Made by a program: the position numbers and the translations under genes. The notes below the pieces were generated by a model, which saw nothing but the letters and a program-made list of their open reading frames with translations, ran no database searches and was not told the origin of the DNA. Positions 11,440-20,679 of a stretch of DNA of 64,000 bases are shown one piece after another. Source of the DNA: Adiantum capillus-veneris (lineage: Eukaryota; Streptophyta; Polypodiopsida; Polypodiales; Pteridaceae); assembly GCA_014529385.2 (NCBI GenBank), contig CM043953.1:70222872-70286871 (forward strand). Reading direction: 5' to 3'. Numbering within the stretch: position 1 is the first letter of the stretch; each line of letters begins with the position of its first letter.

Positions 11440-11646
11440 TGTTGTGGGCGTAGTGCGCGTATACGTAGTGTGCAAGAGAGGGAAGGAGAAGGGGGAAGGG
11501 GATGAAGCACAAGAGACACGTCAGTTTGGGTTAGTGGAGAGGAAAGTGAGAGAGTGGTTAGCTCTCTCACTTTCTCTCCCTATATTCATTAGGTAGAAAG
11601 TGAAAAAAGGGTGGTTTCCCACGGCCACTTGGCTTACGCCCCAATA
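11440..11646 (-). repeat. 3' LTR of the outer copia element
   Basis: On the plus strand it starts TGTTGTGGGCG and ends GCCCCAATA (CCCCAACA in the other copy). It is flanked by ACAAT. The pyrimidine-rich complement of a polypurine tract, ACCTCCCACTT, follows at 11647. Confidence 0.9.
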
Positions 11647-11721
11647 ACCTCCCACTTGAAGGCCAATAGAGGCATCAATATCGTTAGTCTATCCAAAGCT
11701 GATGAAGCATCACCTAGGCTT

Positions 11722-12089
11722 CATCCTACACTCATAAGTTCTATGCAATGTGTAAATCGTTCCGAGGCTAGGCTCTTTATGAGAGCATCTACGGGCTTGT
11801 TGTCAGTGTGAACCTTGACAAGCTCGATCTGCTTGCTAGTCAATGCATCTTATATGACATGGTATCTGACCTCTATGTGTTTCAACTTTGAGTTAAACAC
11901 CGGATTCTTTGCCAAAGCAATGGCACTCTGACTATCACAATGCAGTACTAGAACCTCGTGAATGCCCAAATCTCCCACTAGACGAGCCAACTAGATGGCT
12001 TCCTTGCTAGCGTCAGACGTAGCAATATATTTTGCCTCAACGGTAGATGAAAACGTGCAGTCTTGGAGACACGGTCTTTAAGAGATAGC
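11722..12089 (-). pseudogene. RNase H C-terminal half of the outer copia element
   Basis: Read on the minus strand, it continues directly from the block at 17646-18178 once the nested element is removed. Visible blocks are LARLVGDLGIHEV, LHCDSQSAIALAKNPVF, KHIEVRYH, LVKVHTDN and ALIKSLASERF, then a stop near 11722. Several in-frame stops (for example in the position of W in WRS and after EVRYHVI) mark it as dead. RNase H would degrade the RNA of the RNA-DNA hybrid during reverse transcription. Confidence 0.85.
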
Positions 12090-12281
12090 TGAAGGAGTAC
12101 GAGCGGAAGTGCGATTGAAGAGAGAGTGCGAGAAGAAGAGCACGATGATATGGTGAACTCGCTCTACTGTAATGTGTAGAGCATAGTGAGTTCTTATTAG
12201 GTTTTTACAAAAGAATATGTGTACATACCTGGCGGCCCGCCCACTTACCTGGGCGACCACATTGGGCTTTATACCCCAACA
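12090..12281 (-). repeat. 3' LTR of the nested copia element
   Basis: On the plus strand it runs from TGAAGGAGTAC to ACCCCAACA, 192 bp. It is preceded by the target duplication ATAGC and followed by the complement of a polypurine tract at 12282-12290. Confidence 0.95.
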
Positions 12282-12370
12282 ACCTCCCACTTAAAGTCCA
12301 ATGTGGTACTTTAAGTGTGAGAGAAGCTACTATACAAGCTAATATACAAGAGATGTAGAGAAGTGATGTA

Positions 12371-14362
12371 CTACCCTACACCTAACTGCTTGCGAAAATG
12401 CGCAAAGCTCTCTGAGGGAAGTCCTTTTGTAAGTAGATCAGTGGGATTTTCTGTGGTGTGAACTTTGACAAGCTGAAGTTGCTTATCCTCGAGCATTTCC
12501 CTGATGAAATCATACTTCACATCCACATGCTTTGTCTTTGAGTGATAAACTGGATTGCGAGCCAATTGTATAGCACTTTGACTATCACAATATAACACAG
12601 GCATCTCTTCTTTGATTCCCAAATCTGTTACTAGTTGATTAAGCCAAATTGATTCTTTGCATGCCTCTAATGCTGCAAGATATTCAGCCTCTATAGTAGA
12701 CTGAGTAACACAATCTTGTAATCTAGAACGCCATGATACTGCTCCACCAGCCAATGTAAAGACATACCCTGACGTAGACCTTTGGTTGTCTAAGTCACGT
12801 GCATAATTTGAGTCTTTAAAACCCTTTACACTTAGCTCCTGACTCCCATAGCATATACGCATACTCTTTGTAGCTTTCAGGTATCTCAATATTCCTTTCA
12901 ATGCCTCCCAATGTGTCTTGCCTGGGTTTGACATGTATCGACTTACTACTCCCACTGCAAATTCAATGTCTGGGCGAGTAGCAATCATTGCATACATCAA
13001 ACTACCCACTGCAGACGCATATGGAATCTTATCCATTTCAGCCTGTTCTTCCTCAGACACAGGACAATCTTGTTTGCTAAGTTTCACATATGGTGGCAAT
13101 GGAACACTCAGTGCCTTTCCCTTCTCCATATTGAAACGTTGCAAAACCTTGTCAATATACTCTGTTTGAGATAACCAAATCAACTTCTTTGATCTGTCTC
13201 TCTCAATGCGCATACCAAGTATATGACTTGCCTCACCCATGTCTTTCATGTCAAACGATTTTGCCATCTTTGACTTCAAAGCTGAAATTTCTTCCAAGTG
13301 CTTGCCAGCAATCAACATGTCATCCACATACAAAATAAGGATCAGCCAACTACCATCCTTAGCCTTCTTTGTATATAGACAGTGATCGAACTCACTACGT
13401 TTGTAGCCTTGAGAAAGCATAAACTTGTGGAATTTATGGTACCATGCCCTCGGTGATTGTTTTAAGCCATAAAGACTCTTTAACAACTGGCATACCCAAT
13501 CTTCCTTGCCTTTCTCAACAAACCCTTCTGGCTGCTGCATGTAAATTTCCACATCTAAATCACCATGCAAGAACGCTGTCTTGACATCCATTTGGTGCAA
13601 CACCAAATCTAATATGGCAACCAATGCAACAAAGCATCTCAATGTAGTCATCTTGACCACCAGAGAGAAGACTTCATCAAAGTCAATGCCTTGTTCTTGC
13701 TTAAAGCCCTTGGCAACAAGCCTTGCTTTGTACTTTGGCTGACTATCATGAGCGGTGATCTTATACCTGTAAACCCATTTACAGGGTAGAGCCTTTTTGC
13801 CCCGTGGTAATTTAACTAGCTTCCATGTCTGATTTTTATGCAGAGCTGTCATCTCTGACTGCATGGCCAATTGCCAATTCCCGGAGTCCTTCATTTGCAC
13901 TACTTCCTTGTAACATGAAGGCTCATTGCAATCAGTCAAAATGACATAGTTCATAGATGGAACAAACCTATCAGGAGGTCGCGTGACACGTCCAGATCTA
14001 CGCACAATAGGTGGTTCAGGCTCAGCCACAACCTGTGGTTCCACTCTATCCTGTCCTTGCTCCTCTTGAGCCCTGACATTTTGTCTTGCACGTGCAGGTC
14101 CATCTTCTTGGAAGACAACTCTTCTAATCTCCTCAACCCTCTCTGGTTTAGAATGATATTTGGATTCAATAAAGTGAACATCATTGCTGCGGACAACCTT
14201 TCTCGATTCTGGATCCCAAAGTCTGTACCCCATCTCACCAGAATTACCATAGCCTAGAAAGATGCACTTTCTACTCTTTGGCTCAAGTTTGTTCCTAAAT
14301 TCCTTTGGAACGTGAGTATATGCCTCAAAGCCAAAGACTCTGGCATGCTTGTATGAGGGCAT
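12371..14362 (-). CDS. Copia integrase C-terminus, reverse transcriptase and RNase H
   Basis: A 663-codon open block of the nested element. In order: integrase tail (HARVFGFEAYTHVPKEFR, KCIFLGYG); a hydrophilic linker; then reverse transcriptase beginning near WKLVKLPRGKKALPCKWV, with YKARLVAKGF, HQMDVKTAFLHGDL and the catalytic YVDD at 13319-13330. RNase H follows with STSGYVF, STIEAEYLAAL, YCDSQSAIQLARNPVYH and VKVHTTENPTDLLTKGL. The first RNase H region reads KGFKDSNYARD, where related elements have VGYTDADYAGC. The first Met is not a true start: the same frame continues upstream through TAG at about 14371 (normally a Trp codon) into the integrase core. It would copy element RNA into cDNA in the cytoplasmic particle. 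Confidence 0.93.
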   Translation of the reverse strand: MPSYKHARVFGFEAYTHVPKEFRNKLEPKSRKCIFLGYGNSGEMGYRLWDPESRKVVRSNDVHFIESKYHSKPERVEEIRRVVFQEDGPARARQNVRAQEEQGQDRVEPQVVAEPEPPIVRRSGRVTRPPDRFVPSMNYVILTDCNEPSCYKEVVQMKDSGNWQLAMQSEMTALHKNQTWKLVKLPRGKKALPCKWVYRYKITAHDSQPKYKARLVAKGFKQEQGIDFDEVFSLVVKMTTLRCFVALVAILDLVLHQMDVKTAFLHGDLDVEIYMQQPEGFVEKGKEDWVCQLLKSLYGLKQSPRAWYHKFHKFMLSQGYKRSEFDHCLYTKKAKDGSWLILILYVDDMLIAGKHLEEISALKSKMAKSFDMKDMGEASHILGMRIERDRSKKLIWLSQTEYIDKVLQRFNMEKGKALSVPLPPYVKLSKQDCPVSEEEQAEMDKIPYASAVGSLMYAMIATRPDIEFAVGVVSRYMSNPGKTHWEALKGILRYLKATKSMRICYGSQELSVKGFKDSNYARDLDNQRSTSGYVFTLAGGAVSWRSRLQDCVTQSTIEAEYLAALEACKESIWLNQLVTDLGIKEEMPVLYCDSQSAIQLARNPVYHSKTKHVDVKYDFIREMLEDKQLQLVKVHTTENPTDLLTKGLPSESFAHFRKQLGVG

Positions 14363-14371
14363 TTTGCCTGA

Positions 14372-14779
14372 CTATACCATCTCTAGAACTGAATCCTTCT
14401 GCAAAACCTTGCTAGGAGATCTATTTACAAGATGAACAGCTGTTGATACAGCTTCAGCCCAAAACCCATTTGGCAGTTGTGCATTAGACAACATACTTCT
14501 GACCTTCTCTTGTATGGTCCTATTCATCCTCTCAGCAACACCATTTTGAGGAGGATTGTAAGGAGCAGTAAGTTCACGTTTTATACCTTTTGACTCACAA
14601 AAGTCTTGAAAGGCCTTTGAAACATACTCTCCACCATTGTCAGTGCGTAAGCATTTAAGCTTCTTACCACTCTGATTCTCCACAAGTGTCACAAACGTTT
14701 TGAAAACACTAAACGCTTCATCCTTGTGCTTGAGAAAGTAAACCCATACTTTCCTCGAGTAATCATCTATAAATGTCAT
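14372..14779 (-). CDS. Copia integrase core domain
   Basis: In the same frame as the blocks on both sides. It contains FIDDYSRKVWVYFLK (first catalytic Asp region), CLRTDNGGEYVS (second catalytic Asp) and NGVAERMNRTIQEKVRSML (catalytic Glu), so the D,D35E triad is intact. It is bounded by TAG at its 3' end (EMV-stop-SGK, normally Trp) and by TAA just upstream of FMTFIDDY. The two stops make this a fragment of a pseudogenised polyprotein, not an independent gene. Confidence 0.9.
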   Translation of the reverse strand: MTFIDDYSRKVWVYFLKHKDEAFSVFKTFVTLVENQSGKKLKCLRTDNGGEYVSKAFQDFCESKGIKRELTAPYNPPQNGVAERMNRTIQEKVRSMLSNAQLPNGFWAEAVSTAVHLVNRSPSKVLQKDSVLEMV

Positions 14780-14884
14780 AAATTAAGAAGCTCCCCCTAG
14801 AGATAGGTTAGGCATAGGTCCACACAAATCACTATGAACAAGTGCCAACTGTGTATCTCTTCTACTGCTTCTATGCTTATGTGG

Positions 14885-15448
14885 CTACTGTGTTTGCTTA
14901 CCATACAGACAATGTTCATAGAATTCAAAATCATTAAATGAAAATCCAGGCAAATAACCAGAACGAGACAAGATTTCCATTCCCTTCTTGGACATATGTC
15001 CTAACCGGCTATGCCACAAAGAAACGTTTGGCTGCTTGGTTACATTGATTACATTTTTAGAGACATTTGATACATAAATCATGTAAAGTCCTCTAGACTT
15101 TACTCCATGTGCTACTATCATAGAACCCTTGGATATCTTCCACATGTTCTGTCCAAAAGTGGTGACGTAGCCAGCATCATCAAGTAAACCTGTGCTGATC
15201 AAGCTCTTTGTAATTGCGGGAACATGTCTCACATTCTTCAGCGTGAAAGAAGAGCCATTCTGAAATTTCAATTGAACATCTCCAACACCTAAGATCTCAC
15301 ATGTCTGCCCATTGCCTAGCCTAACATGATCTTTAGTGGTCACATAAGAAGTAAACCACTCCTTGTTTGGAGACACATGAAGTGATGCCCCTGAGTCTAT
15401 AATCCAGTCACTCATTGCATTTCCATCAGATACTGTCATCCTCTGCAA
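14885..15448 (-). CDS. Copia aspartic protease and GAG pre-integrase domain
   Basis: It begins the pol frame with SDWIIDSGASLHVSP, where DSG is the aspartic-protease active site. EWFTSY, VRLGNGQ, EILGVGDVQL, VRHVPAI and the pre-integrase block SLWHSRLGHMSKKGM follow, then CLYGKQTQ and a stop (probably CAG to TAG). Integrase zinc residues are recognisable in the H-x-H and C-x-x-x-K-Q region. The protease would cut the polyprotein. The frame differs from gag by one base, with an overlap of 15426-15448. Confidence 0.9.
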   Translation of the reverse strand: MQRMTVSDGNAMSDWIIDSGASLHVSPNKEWFTSYVTTKDHVRLGNGQTCEILGVGDVQLKFQNGSSFTLKNVRHVPAITKSLISTGLLDDAGYVTTFGQNMWKISKGSMIVAHGVKSRGLYMIYVSNVSKNVINVTKQPNVSLWHSRLGHMSKKGMEILSRSGYLPGFSFNDFEFYEHCLYGKQTQ

Positions 15449-16292
15449 CAGTGTTTGTCACATTTATTTCTTGAATCTTCACTGAGGACTTGTTCTTCTC
15501 ACCATGGTCTTCAGATTTCTCTTTGCCTTTTTCTGCTTTCCATTCTCTGCAGTCTCTTTTCATGTGACCCTTCTTGCCACAATGGTAGCATTCTATGTCA
15601 CTCTTGCCTTTAGCACTGCGGGACTTTCTACGAGACTGATTCCTCTTTCCACCTTTGTACTTTTCTTTGGTGCTTCCCCTGACAACTAAGGCTGTTCCTT
15701 TGCCTTTGTCCATTGTCTTTCTATTGGTTTCTTCAGTAAGCAGACTTCCTTCTACACCTGCTATGTTCAAACCATCTGGAGGTGTAGAATTACTCAAAGC
15801 TGTGCGAAAAGTGTCCCAACTTTCCGGTAATGTGATCAACAGGAACATAGCTCTAACAGGTTCATCAAACTTGACACCTTGAGCTGACAACTGACTATAG
15901 ATTGTGTTGAATTCATTCAGATGATTGGACATAGGTGTCCCTTTTTTCATCTTCAAGTCAACAATCTTCTTAAGCCAGTATACCTGTGAAGCTGCACTCT
16001 GCTTCTGATAAAGATCACTCAGCTTTAACCATGCTTGATAAGCCGACATCTCGTCTGCTACATTGAAGTAAACGCTTTCTGCCAAAGTCAGCATAATGGT
16101 AGAAAGTGCCAATTCATCCATTTCGCTCCATTCATCTTCGTCCATATCTTCTGGTTTTATCCCCTTGAGCTTTATAGGTTTTATCTGCTTCTTTTGTACC
16201 AACACGTGCCAAATCTGCTTCTTCCACAATGGGAAATTGGTTCCATCCAGCTTCTTGATATTGTAAAGAGTAGTGTCCTGTGATCCAGCCAT
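15426..16292 (-). CDS. Copia Gag with CCHC zinc knuckle
   Basis: 288 codons starting MAGSQDTTLYNIKKLDGTNF, typical of the plant copia Gag N-terminus (LDGTNFPLWK). A helical UBN2-type body follows with WLKLSDLYQ, LNEFNTIYSQL and LITLPESWD. A basic stretch then leads into the nucleocapsid knuckle ECYHCGKKGHMKRDC near 15550. It forms the virus-like particle and packages the RNA. The start is supported by the alignment of the first residues with other copia Gags and by the stop-bounded frame. It ends in a different frame from the protease. Confidence 0.92.
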   Translation of the reverse strand: MAGSQDTTLYNIKKLDGTNFPLWKKQIWHVLVQKKQIKPIKLKGIKPEDMDEDEWSEMDELALSTIMLTLAESVYFNVADEMSAYQAWLKLSDLYQKQSAASQVYWLKKIVDLKMKKGTPMSNHLNEFNTIYSQLSAQGVKFDEPVRAMFLLITLPESWDTFRTALSNSTPPDGLNIAGVEGSLLTEETNRKTMDKGKGTALVVRGSTKEKYKGGKRNQSRRKSRSAKGKSDIECYHCGKKGHMKRDCREWKAEKGKEKSEDHGEKNKSSVKIQEINVTNTVAEDDSI

Positions 16293-16299
16293 AGCTACG

Positions 16300-17437
16300 C
16301 TTCACAGTGGTTTACTTGCCTGGGAAAAATTCGGCAGAGTTTCCCCTGTAAACTGACCTCTGAACCAATATCAACCTGTCAAATGAACCAAGAAAGCTTC
16401 AGATTCTGCATAAATTTTGGCAGAGTCTCCTTTGTAAAATGGCTCTGGTGTACTAAAAACAGACCAAAAAACACTGTCTCTCTGACACTGTAAGCTGCGG
16501 GTAAACCTGTCCTGCACCTGTACTGTCTCTCACTGTCCTGTCACTGTCCTGCAAGCATAGACTGTGACAATGCCTCAACGGCAGTAAAGCAAAGATGCAA
16601 TCCCAACTGTCTAACTCACAGTCAATACATCCTAGCTGCCTATCTAAGGGTGCTCGAGGGATCGCTCCAAGACCTGTATCACCGAAAGGATCTCAACATT
16701 CGAGAATCCCCCAGCTCAATAAAACCTCACTCGACCCTCAACAAAGGCTGCAGTAAATCTGACAGTACATAGACTTCCCACAAAGTCATACATCCACAAA
16801 TTTCCCACTGTATGCTGTAACCGCTGCGGCGGTTGTTTGCTGCGTGACTCACAGCCAGCAAACCCTCAACAAACATACATGATCTCTGACAATACATCCC
16901 ATGTGGAAGTACCTGCAATGTCAGGATGAAATCTGGAATATCGAGCAGCAAACACAAGCTACCTGATTAACTAGTGGATGTCGCCTACAGTCTGTGTGTA
17001 GATGTGCCTATGTCATATGTGACACGCCTCCAAGAACTGTGAGCCGTCCTTCGATGTCGCCTACAGTCTGTGTGTAGATGTACCTGTGTCATATGTGACA
17101 CGCCTCCAAGAACTGTGAGCCGTCCTTCGATGTGTAGACAGCCACATATCAACACACTGGGAGTGTCGATATCCTCAGCACCTGCAGTCGTAGGCCGAAA
17201 ACCCCAAATTTGCAGAGTCGGATATGCACCCGTCGAGACCACGTAGTCGAAAATGGCCTGCGCAGACCTTTGTCGAAGCCGAACGGTGGCCGAGATGACC
17301 TCAGAATGAAATTCTGAGAACACCAGGTCGTTCGGGCTCTCCCACAAGATTTGGGGCCGTGTCTTCGCCTGTCGAATTTCACTCCAATCTGAGCTGGTGA
17401 CTCTAGCCTCCTGAAGTGCTGCCCCGAGCCTCGATCC
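16300..17437 (-). other. Non-coding leader of the nested copia element
   Basis: About 1.1 kb between gag and the primer site. It carries a 76-bp tandem repeat (16977-17128). A stretch at about 16670-16750 is also present in the leader of the outer element near 18472-18560 (shared words GTATCACCGAAGG/AAGG, TCTCAACATTCGAG, CCCAGCTCAA, ATAAAACCTCA). No gene is supported. Confidence 0.7.
16977..17128. repeat. 76-bp tandem repeat, two units
   Basis: 16977-17052 and 17053-17128 differ at only two or three positions (for example TGTGCCTATGTC against TGTACCTGTGTC). A partial third start is visible at 17129. Confidence 0.92.
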
Positions 17438-17451
17438 GAGCTCTGATACGA
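17438..17451 (-). promoter_or_regulatory. Primer binding site of the nested copia element
   Basis: On the minus strand it reads TCGTATCAGAGCTC two bases from the LTR end. It is a variant of the tRNA-Met site TGGTATCAGAGC, with C in place of the second base. Confidence 0.8.
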
Positions 17452-17453
17452 GT

Positions 17454-17645
17454 TGAAGGAGTACGAGCGAAAGTGCGACGCGAGAGAGAGTGCGAGAAAA
17501 AGAGCACGACGATATGGTGAATTCGCTCTACTGTAATGTGTAGAGCATAGTGAGTTCTCATTAGGTTTTTACAAAAGAATATGTGTACGTACCTGGCGGC
17601 CCGCCCACTTACCTGGGCGACCACATTGGGCTTTATACCCCAACA
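17454..17645 (-). repeat. 5' LTR of the nested copia element
   Basis: 192 bp, matching 12090-12281 with about ten differences. It is followed by the second copy of the target duplication ATAGC. On the minus strand it begins TGTTGGGGTATAAAGCC. Confidence 0.95.
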
Positions 17646-18178
17646 ATAGCTACTCCAGCAAACATGAACACATAGCCAGATGTGGATCTTCTACGATCCA
17701 CACAACCTGCATAATCCGCATCCGTGTAACCTACAGTAGATGCATCACAGTTTTTGAAGCATAAACACTTGCTAGTTGTACCTTTCAAATATCTGAGGAT
17801 TTTCTTCACTGCTTCCCAATGTTTCTTGCCAGGGTTTTCCATCTGGCTACTAACCACTCCCAGTGCATGTGCAATGTCTGGTCTTGTGGCTACCATAGCG
17901 TACATCAAATTGTCAACTACTGCAGAATATGGCACTTTTGCCATTTTCTCTTTCTCAGCCACTGTCTTGGGAGAATCTTCCTTGCTAAGTTTGGAGTATG
18001 CTTGCATTGGGGTACTCAATGACTTCTCCTGCTGCATACTAAAACGTTGCAAGACTTTGTGGATGTACTTTTCTTGAGATGATTCAAGAATTCCACGTTT
18101 CATGTCTCTCTTGATGTGCATACAAAGAAAGTGATTGGCATCTCCCAAATCCTTCATGGAAAAATCCATGCTTGACAA
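17646..18178 (-). pseudogene. Reverse transcriptase C-terminus and RNase H N-terminus of the outer copia element
   Basis: Blocks in order on the minus strand: FSMKDLGDANHFL, ESSQEKYIHKVLQRF, LSTPMQAYSKLSKED, MYAMVATRPDIAHALGVVS, KHWEAVKKILRYLKGT, VGYTDADYAGC, RRSTSGYVFMFAG. The open frame stops at the nested LTR. The remainder lies at 11722-12089. The reverse-transcriptase palm with its YVDD is absent: the frame enters non-coding leader sequence at about 18180. That is the scar of a large internal deletion. Confidence 0.9.
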
Positions 18179-18189
18179 GAGGGCTTGAG

Positions 18190-19921
18190 AGGTTCCAAAC
18201 TATGGTAAGAAGCTGCAGAAATTTGGCCAGAGTAACCTTTGTATCGAGAGTAAAATCTCAACCGAAATAGACTCAAAAGTGCCAACAATGTATGAGGAGT
18301 CAAAACTCAACTCAAAACATGCATAAATGTGCCAACTGCACTATTTGGGCATCTGCTGCATAAAACCACTACTATGTGACCGCCAACTCGACGTCAAAAG
18401 CAAAAAACACCGTCAAAATATATATCCTACGGCGAGGATACCGTAAAGGGGAACTCCAGCTACTTGTATCACCGAAGGTGTCTCAACATTCGAGCACACC
18501 CCAGCTCAAATAAAACCTCATACTATCGACCCTCCAAAGGCTAATGCAGACACAAATGGACTAGCTACAGTCTTCAAAAGGGCTCCACACGTAGTACAGT
18601 GGGTAGTATTTGCAACTCAACATACATGAGTAAAACCACGCTCAAACAGGCGCCAGGAACTACTGCATGTAGTAAAAGTGATCCCTGCAGGGATATCTGC
18701 TCTCAAAAGAGCTCAGTAGCACTAGGTGTGCTCACAACAAAATGCATCTGTCAACGTATCTGTCCACAGAGAATCTACTGTCGAAATGACTACCAAATCG
18801 TCTTTGAAAGCACCGTTCTAGTAATCTAGAGAATCTGTGTGTGAATAGGCTGAAAAAAAAACCATGTAACATGTAAGCTGCATGTCAATGTCGCTATGTG
18901 GCGATTTCTGCCGCCGGGAAAAAATGTGCTAATCGAATAGCCACCAAAGGTGTCGTAGCCAAAAACCGTGCCGTACAACGCGATCGGTGCGCTCAGTGCC
19001 GATGCCGGGTGTCACTCCTCTATGGTAGAGGTACCTCACCGTGCGTGTGGCAAGTACAACTATTGATTGCAGAGAGAAAATTTATCCGCGTGAAACAGAT
19101 GTCGGATTGGATGTCGAAAAATCCATCGCAATGTGTAAAAATCATCCGCGTGAAATTGGTGGTGGGTTGGATATCTAGGAATCCGCCGCAATGTGTAAGA
19201 ATGTCGAGCAGATGTCGAAAAGTGTCAATGTCATCTTCCGTCGCCGGACAGGAGTGGCTAGTTGAATAGCCGTAGACGCCTATGCTCAAAGCTGGTGTCA
19301 AATCGTAGAGGCCAAGTAGGATCGATGTCGAAAACCGATGTAGAGTCGCAAAAAAACTAAAGCCGAGAAGGAGGAGAAAATTGCCAAGAGGATCGACAAA
19401 GTCGGGCCAATGCCTTGTGATGTCCAAGCTTATTCGCCTGCACCTACACACTTCGGATTGTGTGCATGTGAGTGCACGCCAAAAGAGATCTCTCTCTCTC
19501 ACGCTCGCTATCACTTCCGCTCAAGCTACACTCAAAACCGAGACTGGTGGTGGGAAAAGCCTCTTGCACACACAACGTGTGTGGGCTTAAAGTTTTAAAA
19601 AAAATTAACTTATTCTGCTTCTCTGTCGAAGTCTCTGCATGCTCACAGGCTAGCGCATTGCTCTCCTTGATCAAGCCCGATTCCCTTGTTGATTTTGCTT
19701 GCAATCAGGATCCTTTGCAACCTCTGTCGATTGCCTTGCTTTGTGTAACACACAGGGTGTGTGTGAGCTTTGTTCGGTCTCAAGGGAGCTCCCCAATGCT
19801 CTACTCAGGGGCCGAGCTCCTGGCTTTTTGCTTGCCTCAATGTCGACCTGCTCACGGCTCTGACCTGCAGCTACAATTCGATGCAATGAATTCAAGCTTT
19901 GAAATGTTGCTGTAGATTCTG

Positions 19922-19968
<47 letters not shown>

Positions 19969-20456
19969 TCACTACACAGCCATTTCCCCCAATTCCGAGC
20001 TCCCTCTCTGCCGATTAGCCTTCGACTGCCTACTCGGTTCTGTACACTCTCAAGCTCCTCTGTTCCTGCACCGAAATCCAGCCTTGTTGTCAAAACCTGC
20101 AAGCCCTCGATTCTATTAAAGCTCGAATTGCTCTTCAAGCCTTCGATTTCAGTTGCTGCTCGGCTTTGGTTCTCACTTGCTAAGTCTTTGCAAGCCTTCA
20201 AAAGGCTTCGACCTGTGTGCCGATTCTTCCCCTGCAGAGCTTTCTTTGCTTTGCCAAGTCTTTGCACACAAGCCTCAAGCTCCCAATTCTCTTGGTCTTG
20301 CTCGATCTCTGCTCAATGTTGAGCTTCTGCCTCGAGTCCTCTGCTTGGTTTCCTGAGGTGCCAATTTCCTACAGGGCTACCAAGCTCTCTAGATTCCTCC
20401 ACGACTTGGGAGGGCTGCACGTGTCTGGGTTTCCGGGGCTCGAGGCGAGTTGCCTA
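18190..20456 (-). other. Long non-coding leader of the outer copia element
   Basis: About 2.3 kb with no gene. It contains the stretch shared with the nested element's leader (about 18472-18560), an imperfect 61-bp tandem repeat at about 19079-19201 (each unit has ATCCGCGTGAAA and CGCAATGTGTAA) and a (TG)n run at 19925-19968. ORFs here are repeat translations. Confidence 0.65.
19925..19968. repeat. (TG)n microsatellite
   Basis: About 20 uninterrupted TG units. ORFs translating it as Cys-Val or His-Thr repeats are artefacts. Confidence 0.95.
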
Positions 20457-20470
20457 GGCTCTGATACCAA
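20457..20470 (-). promoter_or_regulatory. Primer binding site of the outer copia element
   Basis: The minus strand reads TTGGTATCAGAGCC, a perfect plant tRNA-Met type site, one base from the LTR. Confidence 0.92.
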
Positions 20471-20471
20471 T

Positions 20472-20674
20472 TGTTGTGGGCGTAGTACGCGTATACGGAG
20501 TGTGCAAGAGAGGGAAGGAGAATGGGGAAGGGGATGAAGCACATGAGACACAGCAATAGCAATTTCTATTAGTGGAGAGGAAAGTGAGAGAGTGGTCAAC
20601 TCTCTCACTTTCTCTCCCTATATTCATTAGAGTAAAGGGTGGTTTCCCACGGCCACCTGGCCTACACCCCAACA
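20472..20674 (-). repeat. 5' LTR of the outer copia element
   Basis: It starts TGTTGTGGGCGTAG and ends CACCCCAACA, about 203 bp. It matches 11440-11646 with several substitutions and small indels, more diverged than the nested pair. The target duplication ACAAT follows. Confidence 0.92.
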
Positions 20675-20679
20675 ACAAT

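Larger units (their letters stand above)
12090..17645 (-). mobile_element. Full-length nested Ty1/copia retrotransposon
   Basis: The minus-strand element is 5556 bp with two 192-bp LTRs and a perfect 5-bp target duplication ATAGC (12085-12089 and 17646-17650). From the 5' end (high coordinate) it has LTR, primer site, a leader of about 1.1 kb, gag, protease, integrase, reverse transcriptase, RNase H, polypurine tract and LTR. The LTRs differ at about ten positions by eye count, mostly transitions, so it is the younger insertion. Gag and the RT-RNase H block are long open frames. The polyprotein as a whole is broken by three stops and a gag/pol frame change. Confidence 0.96.
11440..20674 (-). 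mobile_element. Outer Ty1/copia element, split by a nested copia insertion
   Basis: Minus-strand element with LTRs at 11440-11646 and 20472-20674 and a perfect 5-bp target duplication ACAAT (11435-11439 and 20675-20679). The primer site next to the right LTR is a perfect tRNA-Met type. The younger element at 12090-17645 interrupts its RNase H region. Without that insertion the element would be about 3.7 kb. It keeps only the end of reverse transcriptase plus RNase H and a long non-coding leader; gag, protease, integrase and most of reverse transcriptase are deleted. It belongs to the same family as the element at 24381-27720, whose uninterrupted sequence shows the pre-insertion state. Confidence 0.93.

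Noticed and set aside
12918-16283. Plus-strand ORFs across the copia element
   Set aside because: Antisense shadows of gag and pol.
18898-19514. Overlapping ORFs on both strands at 18.9-19.5 kb
   Set aside because: They lie in the non-coding leader of the outer copia element and include its imperfect 61-bp repeats; no domain.
19925-20322. ORFs with Cys-Val or His-Thr runs
   Set aside because: Translations of a (TG)n microsatellite in a non-coding leader.
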